A stretch of DNA of 64,000 bases from positions 59,584,360 through 59,648,359 of the forward strand of contig OZ007570.1 in NCBI GenBank assembly GCA_963931925.1, read 5' to 3'. Below the pieces are notes generated by a model that saw nothing but the letters and a program-made list of their open reading frames with translations, searched no databases and had not been told where the DNA came from. The stretch's first letter is position 1. The number at the start of each line of letters is the position of its first letter. This document shows positions 23,640 through 36,205 of this stretch, piece after piece. Source of the DNA: Onchidella celtica (Eukaryota; Mollusca; Gastropoda; Systellommatophora; Onchidiidae). Position numbers and translations under genes: made by a program.

Positions 23640-26600
23640 CCCAGACCAAGAATGTACATAGTGTTAAGAAAGTTTATTCTTCAGTTAAAGTTACTAAGGA
23701 TTTTTTGAGTTGCGTTTATACAAATGTTGACTGTTTTTTAAACAAACGGATAGAATTCCAAGTTTTTGTTGCTTCAAATCAACCAGACATAGTTTGTCTA
23801 ACGGAGGTTCTTCCAAAAAATTTTAAGTTTGCTGTACAGAAGGTGGAGCTGGAGATGGATGGATACGATTGTTTCTGCAAAATAGACAAGGACAATGCTG
23901 ATAGAGGAGTGATTATTTATGCGAAAAAATGGCTGAGAGCACAAGAGACATGTTTTGGGGAGCACGACACAGTTAAAGATGCAATATGGGTGGAGATTCG
24001 CTTGGCTGCAGGCGACAGACTGTTTATAGGGTGTGTCTACAGGTCACCTAATAACACTGAGGTTGCAGATGACAAACTGTACAAATTAATCAAGATCGCT
24101 ATCCAGGGAAGATTAAATATATTACTTACAGGTGATTTCAACCACCCGGAGATAGACTGGGAAAATGAAACATCGCCACCAAGTGAACAACACAAGGCAA
24201 CTGTGTTTCTGGAATCTGTGGTCAGAGACAATTTCCTGTACCAGCATGTCAACAGTCCCACTCACTACAGAGCTGAACAAAGACCAACCCTCATTGATTT
24301 GATCCTTACGAAAGAAGAAGGCATGGTGGAGAACATTGTACATGGTGCCCCACTGGGAAAAAGCCATCACCAATTTCTTCACTTTGAGTATAAAACAAGC
24401 ATGGAGGACAAGAGAAGAGAAGAAGTAAGATTCAACTACTCAAAGGGAAACTACAGTAAACTAAGAGACCAAATCAAGGGCCAGAATCTTTGCCACAAAT
24501 TACAGAACATGACCTTAACAGATGGCTGGAATGCCCTAGAAGAGACGTACAATCAGGCAGTGGAGGAATGCATTCCCAAAACAAGAAAATACACAGGAAA
24601 TCAAACAAAACGGAAACTCCCGTTGTGGATGAACGAGAAAGCCTTAAGCAAGATCAAAAAGAAAAAACAGGCTTTTGCAAGATACATGGAAACGAAAGAG
24701 GGAAAAGACTACATAGTATATGCCAAAGCAAGGAATCAAGCAAATACGGCTTGCAAGAACGCAATAAAGCAATACGAAAAGTCTATAGCAAGGAAGGCGC
24801 AAAGCAACCCAAAGGTATTCTATGCATATGCTAATAGAAAACTGAAAATAAAAGAGGGAATCGCCGACCTGATAGATGAAGACGGACATACAGTCACTGG
24901 AAACGAGGACAAAGCGAACACCCTAAATAGATTTTTCTGTAGTGTATTCACACAGGAAAGCACCAAGAAATGCCAACCTGCGAGAACAGAGAATTGCAAA
25001 CAGTCCCTGAAGATATTACCTTTACAAAAGAGACAGTACAAAAGAAACTAAAACAGCTTGATCCGGTAAAGTCACCTGGACCAGATGGTCTACACCCACG
25101 TGTCCTACAGGTACTTGCGGATGAGCTGGCGGAGCCACTTACGATACTTTTCACAAGGTCGTTGGAAGAAGGAAAACTACCGGAAGCATGGAAGGATGCA
25201 AATGTCACCCCATTGTTTAAAAAAGGTAGCAAGTCCAGCCCGGGGAACTATCGCCCAGTAAGCCTTACCAGCATTCTTTGCAAAGTCATGGAGTCAATAA
25301 TAGTAGATGCAGTTTTGGAATACCTAGGGCAGAATGAACTTTTATCAACATGCCAACATGGATTCAGGCCAAAAAGATCATGTGCGACAAACCTACTGCT
25401 GGTATTGGATAAATGGACAGCAGCACTAGACATCGGCAGACCTGTGGATGCGGTATACCTGGATTTCGCGAAGGCCTTCGATTCTGTGCCACATTTACGA
25501 CTTGTGAATAAGCTGCAGTCTTATGGCATCAGATCCAAACTACTGGACTGGATTAATGAGTTTCTCATAGGAAGACGTCAAAGAGTTTCAGTGAATGGAT
25601 CCTACTCAGAATGGTCAACAGTGTCAAGTGGTGTTCCCCAGGGGAGTGTACTAGGCCCAGTCTTGTTCGTGATCTTTATCAATGATCTGCCAGAAGTAAT
25701 CAGCTCGTGGTGTCACATGTATGCAGACGATACCAAAGTTTCCTCAATAGTAGACACTGAATCTAACAGACAAGATCTTCAAAGAGATATAGATAGATTA
25801 GTCGACTGGACCGACAAATGGCAACTTCGCTTCAACGCAGACAAGTGCAAAATCATCCACTTCGGCAGAAATAACCCAACACATGAGTACACAATGCGGC
25901 TGCACCACTCACAAGACAGGACGGTGTTACCTATGGATACCTATGGATACCTATGGATTAATGGGTCTGGATAGCTAATGCTAGTAAGTGACCCATCTCG
26001 ATGTTTCCAATATCTGTCAAGCCTGTTTTTAAATGAGTTGATACTATCGGCTTGGACGATGTATTCTGGGAGTGAATTCCAAGTGCTTATCACTCTTTGG
26101 CTGAAAAAGTATTGCCTTGGGAGGCGAGCACACCTTCTTTTTGCCAGTTTTAGGTTGTGACCTCTAAGGTGTAGGTTTGTGGACTTGATAAAGAACTGCT
26201 GCCAGTCGACATCTTCAAAACCTTTTAATAATTTGAAGGTCTCAATGATGTCGCCCCGGAGTCTGCGCTGTTCAAGCGGTTGTATGTCTAGAATGCTGAG
26301 GCGCTCTAAGTATGGCAGGTTTCGTATCTCCTTGATAAGCTGTTGAGTACAACAGTGTTAGAAAAAGACCTCGGTGTTCTGATTGACGACGAATTAAAAT
26401 TCAGCAAGCACATCGAAACACAAGTAAACAAAGCAAACAGAATACTTGGACTCATCAGACGATCGTTCCAGTTCTTGGATGGTGAAAGTACAAGAATCAT
26501 GTTCACGTCACTTGTAAGACCTCATCTAGAGTTAGCCAACCTTGTGTGGTCACCTAGGTACCAGAAAGATAAAAAATTAATAGAAGGAGTACTGAGGAGA

Positions 26601-26965
26601 GCCACCAAGCTGGTGCCAGGTATGACAGCACTGCCCTATGAAGAAAGACTTCAAAAGCTCAGCATACCAAGTATGCAATATAGAAGAGACCGAGGAGATA
26701 TGATTGAGGTGTAGCCTACAAGTTCACACACGACATGTATGATACTGAATCACCACTGACACCAGAAGAAGACACCAGAACAAGAGGACACACCTATAAA
26801 CTCAAAAAGAACAGAGTCAACACAGGAATCCGACAGGGCTTCTTTCCAATTAGGACCACGGACACATGGAACAATCTGCCAGCTGACACTGTGAATGCAC
26901 CAACACTTAACAGCTTTAAGAACAGACTAGATACCCACTGGAAGAATAGAATGTACCAAGTTTGA
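23640..26965 (+). pseudogene. LINE ORF2: endonuclease plus reverse transcriptase, broken
   Basis: An EEP-type endonuclease comes first (CVYTNVDCF at about 23715, GDFNHPEIDW at about 24132). The reverse transcriptase follows (SPGPDGLHPRVLQ, NYRPVSLTS, HGFRPKRSCATN, YLDFAKAFDSVPH, SGVPQGSVLGP, YADD at about 25720). The frame shifts at about 24960-24975, between the two domains. At about 25928 the reading frame enters an inserted LINE tail and resumes at 26343 with TTVLEKDLGVLIDD. A second shift lies near 26711, before the C-terminal motif RTTDTWNNLPADTVN. The intact protein would nick target DNA and prime reverse transcription from the nick. Confidence 0.92.
25928..26342 (-). mobile_element. 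5'-truncated CR1-like LINE tail inserted in the LINE
   Basis: On the minus strand this reads as the last 110-120 residues of another CR1-type reverse transcriptase (LPYLERLSILD, RRLRGDIIETFKLL, FFSQRVISTWNSLPEYI, SINSFKNRLDRYW). It ends in three copies of a 10-bp unit (TCCATAGGTA), the short 3' repeat usual for CR1 elements. Joining the sequence on either side would restore the interrupted host-LINE frame, so this is a clean later insertion in opposite orientation. Confidence 0.88.
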
Positions 26966-27206
26966 ACTTAGTCAGGGGAGATCACAATGTATAGAATAGA
27001 ATAGTAACGATCAAAAGATCGGCCAAAAGGCCAAAAGGCCTAAAAAGCTCGAAATATACCATATCATATCATATCATTGACATAACCATACATAACGAAA
27101 TCAAGTGCATGGCACGATCTAGATCTCTAATCTAGAGATCTAGCTTTAGATCTATTCTTGTGACAAAACTACTACACCAAATTTAATCTGTGCAGTCTCA
27201 ATCCGG

Positions 27207-27530
27207 CTACCTGATATCAAATGATAGCTGGGAAGGCAATGCAGATCAGATGAACTTCGCGCTTCTGCTCATTCCGTCGCCATATTTACTTCAAATCTCG
27301 TTTGTTGATACATGGTTGCTTCCGCTTTTCTTTTCCTAAAAGATCAACCGTAGGAAAATTATTTTAGCCTTGAAGAGATTTCATTGATCTCTTCTAAAAG
27401 AAGGCACTTAAAATGATATCTGGTTTTAATGAGCTAGAAGAATAAATAAATTTCATTTATTACTTTCCTGTACTTTCCTTTCCGGCCAAAGTGCCGCGAG
27501 ATTTTGTATCGATAGTAAACATAATGGCGA
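27207..27530. promoter_or_regulatory. Candidate divergent promoter for TUBGCP2 and TMEM138
   Basis: A TATGGCGAC word lies on the minus strand at about 27276-27284 and an ATGGCGAC word on the plus strand at about 27523. Both resemble the YY1-type ATGGCG element often found just downstream of housekeeping start sites. On the minus strand a good donor (TATCAG, then GTAGCC) ends a possible TUBGCP2 untranslated exon at 27211. The segment has more CpG than its surroundings and no TATA box. All of this is inference from motifs. Confidence 0.45.
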
Positions 27531-27819
27531 CAGGAAGCTACTTGTTTTTGTCTGAATTCAAGTGAACTTGATACAAGCCAGATAGGGGTCTGTGTATACC
27601 TATATTGAACTGTGCTTATCCAGACTTAAGCGAGGTGTATTGTTCCTATTTAATAGGATCTGCTGGAAGCCATTTGTGATGAGCACGATGACACAAAATA
27701 TGATCTGACTGCTCAGACGTTCGTAACATCAGTGGAGAGCTGCGTTTACTGCAACTTCAGTTCCAGATTTATGTCCGGCACCTCTTCGCTCATACATTAA
27801 AAAGAAATAGTGACTAAAG

Positions 27820-30800
27820 ATGATGCTTGTTGATAGATATCGGCCAGTACTGCTTTTGCAGTATCTGTTGCTGGTCGTAGACATTTTCATGAACTCATTT
27901 ACAGAGCTACTCAGATTTCAGAATGTCATTTTGCTGGTTTTATATGTGTAAGTGTTGATCACAATATTGTTCTTTCTTTCTTCTTTGTTGTCTTCTTCCT
28001 TTTTTTCTAAACCTGACTTGTGTGCAGTTGTGGAAGGAGTACCACATGGGTTACACAACTTTAGTTGGGCATAGGCCCTATAGGGCCTACTATGATACAG
28101 TGGAGAACGTTTAAACGGAAAATGGCTAAACCGAAAGAAAATAAGAATCCCTGATTTTTTCCCTCTTTATCTTTGTTAACAAACTAGTGCTAAACCGAAA
28201 TAACCCTATGGTTAAACCAAAAAGAAAATTTGCTGGATTCAGTGGCCAGTCCACTGTGATTTGCCATACATCGAGTCAAGTCACTGTATCACCCCACTAC
28301 ACCCCCCGCCCCTTCAAAAAATAAGAACAGAGCATGCTTCGTTCTGCCCGGTAGCTAGGCCTACATGGAAGCGGCAGCACTACAGGGATAGGGGAAGAGG
28401 GAGGGGGCCTATAACCTCACGGGTCTGAAATTAGACAGCAGCAGACGTTACATTTGGTGCTTTGCGACTGACCTTTCATGTAAAATGTGACACATCAGAG
28501 AGACAACACTAGTTATTGCAGACAGCGCATTTCATGGCATCGTGTACGGTAACGGTAACGAGATCGGCGGGACGGCGATTCTGTACTGTCCGTCCACACG
28601 CATTCCTCCGTGTTCTGAGAGTTAATCCACATTCACCCGCATATCCATGCTTTGAGTGTGCCTAGGCCAGAGCAATCGTCCACCCTCATTCTCAGTCAAA
28701 AACACAGAGCAAGTGGGGACATGTTGAGTCAGTTTAGCCTGTGCGCTTACATTATTTGTCCTCTCTGATAGTGATTTGGGCTGCCTCTCTTGAAACTGGC
28801 ATTTTTCAAGCCTCCTATCGCTTAACCGAAACTGTGTCTGAACCAAAAACAAATCCGTGGTCCCGCCGATTTCGATTTAACCGTTGTCTACTGTATTTTA
28901 TATTCTGAGTTGTTGATCACCGAGCCATGCATTTACTAAAACATCTAAGGAGAACATCCACCTAGAGGACCGGCCAGGCCCCCCCCTGCGATTCCCTGCC
29001 CATGGGTGCTCCTAAAGTCGCGTCCTAGTGTGTCTTACATGGAACTCCCATTATTGGTTTAATAATAGAAAAGAGCCACTAAGAGTCCCAGACTTTGAAT
29101 ATTGGTATAAATTTGTGAGTTGTCATCATAAATTTTTACAACTCCCAACTGAAGTACTGCTCTATCTTCGGACTAGACGTAGATCTATGATGCTTGTGTT
29201 ACATTTTGAGTAACCTTGTATAAGGCTATAAATAATTCATTTTAACATTTTGTCCTGATGTAGCTGTAGTATGTCTTCAGGAACACAGCATCAGTGCTAA
29301 ATTGATTGAATTGTTTGCTTGGAGGTTTGCTGTTTCAAAACTATGATACCAACTTAGACACTGTATGTGGAAGTATTTCCTTAGTTTAAAAATGTTTCCC
29401 GTTGACTTTTATGAAGCTTATTATTTCAAGCTGCAATGTTCTGGAATTTAGCGTTTTTTTATTTTTTTATTGTATTCATCATATATCAATTACAAATTTG
29501 TGTAAAGTGTTTATCATACTAATAGTAACTTAGGAAGTCAAGTTATATTAAAATCATCCTTTTAAATCTGTGACTAATTAGTAGCATAAGTCAGTAAAGG
29601 AGTAGATCTGAATAATCTATACACAGTTAACTGATCTCATTTTGTGCAAAAAAAGAAAGAGTGTACATTGTAGCCATATTATTTATTTTTCTCCTTTCAT
29701 AGTCACCCTCGTTTTGTGATTAATTGATTATTGTTTTGTTTTCCTGTTCCAGTATTCAAGACTTCTGCTTGGTGTTTGCAGTCATCATTATCTTCCTACT
29801 CTTCTTCTCCACATTCATTTTTCAAGCTGGACTTGTCAGCATATTGGTGTCCAAGTTCAAGTTTGCCATATCAATAACTTTCATTTACTTTGTCTTGTGT
29901 GTGGCACTTCATGTGTGGACAATGGTAAGTATGCAGTATTTTTAAATTTCAGTAATTTAACACTTATTCCCTGATGTTCAGTCATGATTGTGAGAGGTTT
30001 CTCGAAATAACACATCATCAGAGAAAATACAAATTGTTTTTCTGTTGTCATGAAGAAGTCAAAGGAAAACTAATAATAAAAAAAATACTGTGCCTAGCTT
30101 GTTCATTGGTCAGTTTGTCTTATAATTACTGAAGTAAACACCGCCCATTTGGCTTAATTTTGCTTTTGACCCTCAGAAGGCATTGTGAGTACATGGCATT
30201 GTGGTAAAAGTGACAAAAAGACAAAGGTGTGTGGCAACAGAGCAAGCATTAGAAGTCATTTTAATTGACGGTTGTGGTGGTGAAACTGATGCATATTTTA
30301 ATGGATTAGGAAATTATAACGAGATTCCTAAATGTTTAGGGGTGAATTTGCTGAAACTTTTTTTTTCAGTCGGGATTTTAGACTGGCCTTATTACATTTG
30401 TTTTTCTTGTTAGTGTGGCTTATTTTACACTAAATCATTTGACCATTATTCTTTCAGCACCTTCGGTGGGGAGCTGTCGACAAGTATATATGGGGTGACA
30501 CTGGATATCATATTCTCTTCATATGTCAGAGAATAGGTAAGATGTTTTTCAGCTTTCAGGTTTCAGAGTGTTTGTAGAGCAAGGAGTTGGTAACTCAAGG
30601 ACAGACAAGTTTTAAGTTTGTTGTTGTTGTTGAGGAGGGTGTCAAAAACTTATATTGATTTATCAGGATAATCAAAAATAGAATGGTCATTAAAAGCCAT
30701 CGGCTGTGCCAGAGGAATTGTAGTGTAGTAGATGAATGAATTAAGAATGATCTTGTTTTAAAGTTTTCTAGTAGCTGCACCTGTGCATTAATAAATGCAG

Positions 30801-31581
30801 TACACAGAAATTCATTGATAAAATTCATCAAACACTGAAAATTCAGAATATCAGGATTGACTTTACTGTGTATCCACCATTGAAAAGTAGTAGAGGAAAG
30901 TCATGGTAAAGATGTCAGTGTTCAGTTGTTTTTTGTGTGTTTTTTTGGTGTTTTTTTTTTTGTTCGTTTTTTTAATCAATTTAGACATGTGCAGGAAGAA
31001 AAACATGGAATTACCTTTATATATCATCTCGCAGTAAATTTTATCTTATTTATGCTCCTGCTGTCATAATCATTAATCTTAATATTTCATGAACAAGATT
31101 TTTTTCTGCTCTAGTAATACATTTTAAATTATGTGCCTTCTACCCGAATGGCCCATGGAACTAATTAAAAAGGAAATACTCCTTCCGATGGCCATTTTAT
31201 TGTTTATGGACATGCAATCAGTAAACTAGCATTGAGCAGTAGGTAGGAATGATAGCAGTCTAAGTACGCCTTATATAATATCTAATTATACATATCTGAT
31301 CTATGATCTTGGTGTTGAATACAGTCATACATCAGCTTTAATTGAGAGAGCTGAAGTGAGGTAAATCTGTTTTGTAGTTGCAGTGATAATTTTTCGTCAA
31401 GATTTCATGTTTATTCAAAAAATCATTTTGTTTTTTTAGATTTTTGCACAATATTTTCATTATTTCTGCAGCTGCTGTTTTCTACTACTACTTTTACAAG
31501 AGGACAGCTCTCAAACTAGGAGAACCTCATTTCTATGAAGATTCAGAATGGATCCACAGAGAATTTGAGAGACGGAGATGA
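27820..31581 (+). CDS. TMEM138: Transmembrane protein 138, complete, four coding exons
   Basis: Small multi-pass membrane protein needed for cilium assembly; in vertebrates it acts in vesicle traffic toward the ciliary base. Exons are 27820-27947, 29753-29924, 30458-30536 and 31472-31581 (TGA at 31579). All are GT-AG with compatible phases, giving 162 residues, the same length I recall for the vertebrate protein. Conserved family stretches include [52 protein letters not shown] and [10 protein letters not shown]. About four hydrophobic helices span residues 10-140. Two ATG codons are adjacent at 27820 and 27823 and either could start; the second would give 161 residues. The gene diverges from TUBGCP2. 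Intron 1 holds a pogo-like MITE. Confidence 0.96.
28098..28893. mobile_element. pogo/Tigger-like MITE in TMEM138 intron 1
   Basis: The ends are inverted repeats: CAGTGGAGAACGTTTAAACG at the left and CAGTAGACAACGGTTAAATC read inward from the right. TA dinucleotides flank both (28096-28097 and 28894-28895), as for Tc1/mariner/pogo elements. Inside, CTAAACCGAAA-like words recur near both ends (about 28128, 28190 and 28820). No transposase is present. Confidence 0.8.
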
Positions 31582-34500
31582 GCAAGTTTATCTGAGATTG
31601 TTTGTTCTGTACTGTAGAAATGCCCAAAATGCTTATATATTCAAGCATTTAATTCAGAAAACTGCGTGTGAAAATTTGCCTACCTGAGATGGTACAGGAT
31701 TCTTACAGTGACCACTGGTGCCTGATTTTTCAAGCTTATTAGAGTGTATTTCTTGATTTTGTGGAGGGGAGGTGGAATCCTGGTTTTTTTTGTGTTTTAT
31801 CTAATGCAGCATGCCAGTCTTGGTTGCTTATTGTATGCAGTTTCAGTGGTTCAGAGAGGGGGGGGGGGGGGGGGTGTGAACTTTAACTTCTTTGCTGATG
31901 CAAAGAGCAGTTTGTTGTTTTGATGCTTATAAGAGTAGCTGGGGTTTTCTGTTGTTTTCATATTGCATGAATGAAATGATATATTTTGAGGCATGAGTCT
32001 GGACCATCTGGCAAAATAATTATGATGAACATATTTATTTATAGGATTTTTTCTTGACTGTAAATATTTATTCGTCTAGACATTTTTGTTAACAAGATGA
32101 AATATATCTAACTAGTAAATTGCCAGTATCTTTACGCAAACTGCATTCTCATAATTGTGCAAAATGAGTGTTTTGTGTTTGGTATTTAGTATGAAAAAAG
32201 CGATTGTGATAACTATTCTCATTATTCCTTTCAAGACATGTTGATTAAAGTTTGCATCATTTATGTCTCACATCTGCCTATGAATTTTGTAACTGATGGC
32301 AAGTTAAGATTTTGTTTTTTTGCTTGCTTCGTTTGAATTTATTTTTCAATTGAAGTCGTAATTCGCAAAGTATGATTGGAATTGTGACCTATTTTTCCAG
32401 CCATCTGGGCTTAATTTGACTGTGGGAAATATATAATGCACTTTCTTTTCTATATTTTATATAGCTGCTGAAGTGCCATTCATAAAGCTGTCACATAGTC
32501 TCTCTTTGTGGATCAGAAAAATAGTAATTAAACAATATTAAAAACTACATTTTGTCAAAGATGGTTGCATCCACGTAACTTATCCTCAAAAATTGAGGTA
32601 GTCCACAAAGTTTCATAATTTTTGGTCTTGTGCTTACAAAGTTTTAGGTGCTTATATGATCACTCTCTAGCTCCATTATAGTATGATACTGTATGTCACA
32701 AATTATTCACAGTTGCCTTGCTTGCCTTAAGGGGTAGAAATAAAGCCTTAATTTTATGCAAAGACACAGGTTCTGTTGGAGGGGGAGAGGGAGTGTGTTG
32801 GTGACAATAAGTGATATATGTGATATGTGTGTCAGAAAATAAATATTAAGTAACTTGGCAAGGAGCAAATTATTTTCCGTTCACTTAGTTTCTTTCTTGT
32901 AAAACTGAGTTTACCTTGTGCAAGCACTAACTTTTACATGGAGAGAGGACTGCTTTGGTCACACTACTCACCTGACAAACGCTCAGAATTTTTTAGTTTA
33001 AGAGCTGATTGTCTGCAGTGTGCAAATTATACTTAGGTCTCAACAAATTTGTAAATGGTTGGCTTTGTACACCATGAATAAGGAAGAGTTCTGTTGTGAG
33101 GAACTTTATGTCCATCTAGATGAATATGTTGTCAGTTAGTCTAATACTTAGTTATTAGGAAAATCTGGTCAGAATTAACATCAGTTAATCTTACAGGTTG
33201 TGAAGCATTGCAAAGAAAATTAAATTGTGTTGTGGAGGTTTACAATGAAAACTTTTGTTTATGAATATATTTTAAGAGTTGTAGAGTATTCTTATGATTT
33301 CCTGTGATTTTATGCTTGGTTTTATTGTTTAGTTATCTATTTAATTTCTTTTCTCTAAGCTTCTTCATTTGTTATGACCTATATTGGTCGAGTTTAGATT
33401 GGCGAAGTTAAACAGTTTACCTGTCCTCAGTTTTATACTATATATAATATTCTCCCAGTGTTATTTTGTCATTTAGAAACGTGCTAAACAGCAGTGTCTG
33501 ATACTTAAGGCTTGTACATTACAACAATATAGTGTCATTGTTCCCGAGTGAAGTTACATTATGCAGATGTATCATATGTAACAGCCACTCATTATATGTG
33601 CCTTAATCTTGAATTGTCTGTTTGCAATGTCACAGCATTCTGTGTTCCAATAGAGTGCTATCTGAAAATATATGATTGACAACATAGAATGCATTGTTGT
33701 TTCTCAAGAAGGAATGTGTTTACAACAACTATCGAGCTTCAATTTTATGGGCAAATAAGCCAAGAGATTTCATTTTAATAGTCCCATCCAGGAATTACAG
33801 TTATTTACATCTAAGTATGAAAGATTTATGTTTATCATTTTCTGCGACTTAAATTATGTATCATCAAATCGAAGGTATATCATTATCACTATCAGTGACT
33901 ACTGTAGAGTACAAATCATCAAATGACACATTTACATCACATTGCCCAGTAGCAAATCATTATAGTTTGGGGCACAAACCACCGAAGTCCGGAAACTTCA
34001 ACTTACTTTACATGAGGAAGGAAAAAGCTAGTTCAATGTAATAGAGCAAACTGAGATAACACTCTGCCCACAGGGTCTCTTTTTTTTGTTGTTGTTGTAT
34101 TTCTATCATTTTCTATGAAATGATAAGGTATTTTTGCAACATGATGTTGAATGAGTCCTGTTGTTTCCAAAAAAATTGTAAGATTTTGAAATTCAACACT
34201 TTTTTTATTGTTCGGGATCATCAGTGTGGTTACTTTTTTTGTGTTATTATTTTTTTGTCTGTTTAACTTATATTTTAAGGACTATAGAATATTCTACAAT
34301 GTTGGAGAAATATTTTAAGTGTGTTAGTTGTGTTATTTGAGGACTCAAGAGGTTATAATTACTGAGAATGGTAATTGTTTGAAAACAATGAGTATTTTGC
34401 ATCGAGAAATTTTGTTATTTGACAAAACAGTGGAATTAAAATCACTAAAATACATGCATCAGTGTACATTTCTACAGAGTGTTTTCATATATCTAACCAC

Positions 34501-36205
34501 TCTCCAGTATGTTGAATCTCTGTATTATTGATCTTACCTGAAACTTAAGACTCATTATTTGATCACACGTCACTGAGGAGTGACACATATATATCATATA
34601 ATAAATATTATTTATTATAGTTATCTAATGGGTATTTCTGTTATATAGCAAACCTATATTGTACTCCAAGCTGCCTTTGCTTATGGAATTATTGGTTGTG
34701 AAATGAAGTTAATCCAACATTTTACAAGATTATTTTGGTGAAAGGTTAAGACAGTTAAAATAATTCAGCCTGTTGGAGCTGATTTTTAACTAATGGTTGA
34801 AAATACCACCAAAAGGAAATCCAACCTGCCATTGCTCAGTTATGCAGAGTTCAAAGTCATCATAGGTAATGTTAGACTATGCTATGAGAATAAATAGAAG
34901 TAGATGATGTGTGAGTCAGATTCAGTGATTGTGTAAGGGTTTGTAAAAAAGAAAGGAAACAGCTTATATTAGAAGGGCAGCCTAATAACACTGTCATTGG
35001 TTAAGATTTGAGCATAGACTGGCACTTTGGCAGAGACATCATAGAGAGGATACTTTAACCATGGCAGAGTTACCCCTATTGTTTTGTAATAACAACATGT
35101 TTTCAACCGGGTGATTAAAGTTAAAAAAGGAGATCGAGATTCTGACTTAACCTTGAGGGTTTTTTCACAGTTTTAACTTTTCGTCAAACTACATGTGGCC
35201 CGCACTGTAAACGAAGCCAGAAATACTATGGATCAGAAACTGTCAGAAATGGTCGAAATATCAAAATAGAGAAGTACCTGTGCTTGACGCCGATCGGTGG
35301 CAGCAGGCAGAAAGGGTAATACCAGAAGCGTCGCTCATCGGCGAAGACTGGCAGCAAAGTGTTAAAGCCTGCCAAATGGCCTGTAGTAGGTACATGAAGA
35401 CATGTTGGCACATTTGAATTAAAACTAATCATGTTTTCAGGCTCACATTATGACTAAGTTTGCATTGGACATTGTGTAATTCTTGTCACATCAGAGATTG
35501 GATGTAAACCTCAGTATGATTTCATTTTTTAAAAATTATGAATTTTTGATATTAGACCATCTTGCATCAGAAAACTGTTAAATCTGCAAATAGTAAATTT
35601 CCTAGGAGTGCATATTTATTTGGCACGCAATCAGGTAAAGTATTTGGGAATTTGTTAAACTTTAGTGCCTATGAATGGAGTTGGCAGTGTAAAAAATGGA
35701 TATGTAGATTTTAGCAACCCAACAATGGTTATTATATTAGGCCACATAAGTCTTGCAACAAACTTTCAAACAACTGTAACTTTTAAATCACTGAAGATAA
35801 TTGAATGAAATATATGTTTGTGGATTTGTTGATCAAAATTCAGTGCCCAGGAATGGAGAAATGGATTTGAAAAGAATTCAGAAAGGGGTACATTGTGACA
35901 ATACTTTTAGGAGTACCAAACTTCAGCCATGGAAAAACTGTTGATTCTGCTACATAGTTTAATCAAAAACTTGTCAGTTACTCAATAAAGAGGCAAAAGA
36001 TGTGGAGCGTAAGTGAAAATGATGAGTGTACATCACAGGTTTATGTTTTGTAAATCCGTGCCTCCACTGTGTACTTAACCTACAATATTATATTAATATA
36101 TATAACATAATTTCCCGTCCCATAATGCATTATTATTATATCTAATTTTGTATACAGCGATATTGTACTTAGGAAATGTTAATAAAATAAATGTCTCATG
36201 TTTTT
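31582..36205 (+). other. TMEM138 3' untranslated and downstream sequence
   Basis: No exon was recognised. AT-rich sequence runs to AATAAAATAAATG at 36181-36193, a plausible last polyadenylation signal; other signals occur earlier (for example ATTAAA near 32243 and AATAAA near 32838). The 3' UTR may therefore be as short as about 0.7 kb or as long as about 4.6 kb. A G-run lies at about 31859-31874. Short open frames here resemble nothing. Confidence 0.4.

Larger units (their letters stand above)
22500..27006 (+). mobile_element. CR1-like non-LTR retrotransposon (LINE), inactive
   Basis: It has two overlapping reading frames (a PHD-like ORF1, and an ORF2 with endonuclease and reverse transcriptase) and ends in a short AATAGAATAG repeat, a tail type typical of CR1-clade elements, which lack poly-A. 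It is interrupted by another LINE tail (about 25928-26342) and by two frameshifts. The 5' limit is a guess; the 3' limit follows the AATAG repeats near 27000. It lies upstream of the TUBGCP2 coding exons, possibly inside its first intron. Confidence 0.88.

Noticed and set aside
35100..35430. Possible further TTAA-flanked MITE
   Set aside because: TTAA words occur but the inward tips do not match each other.
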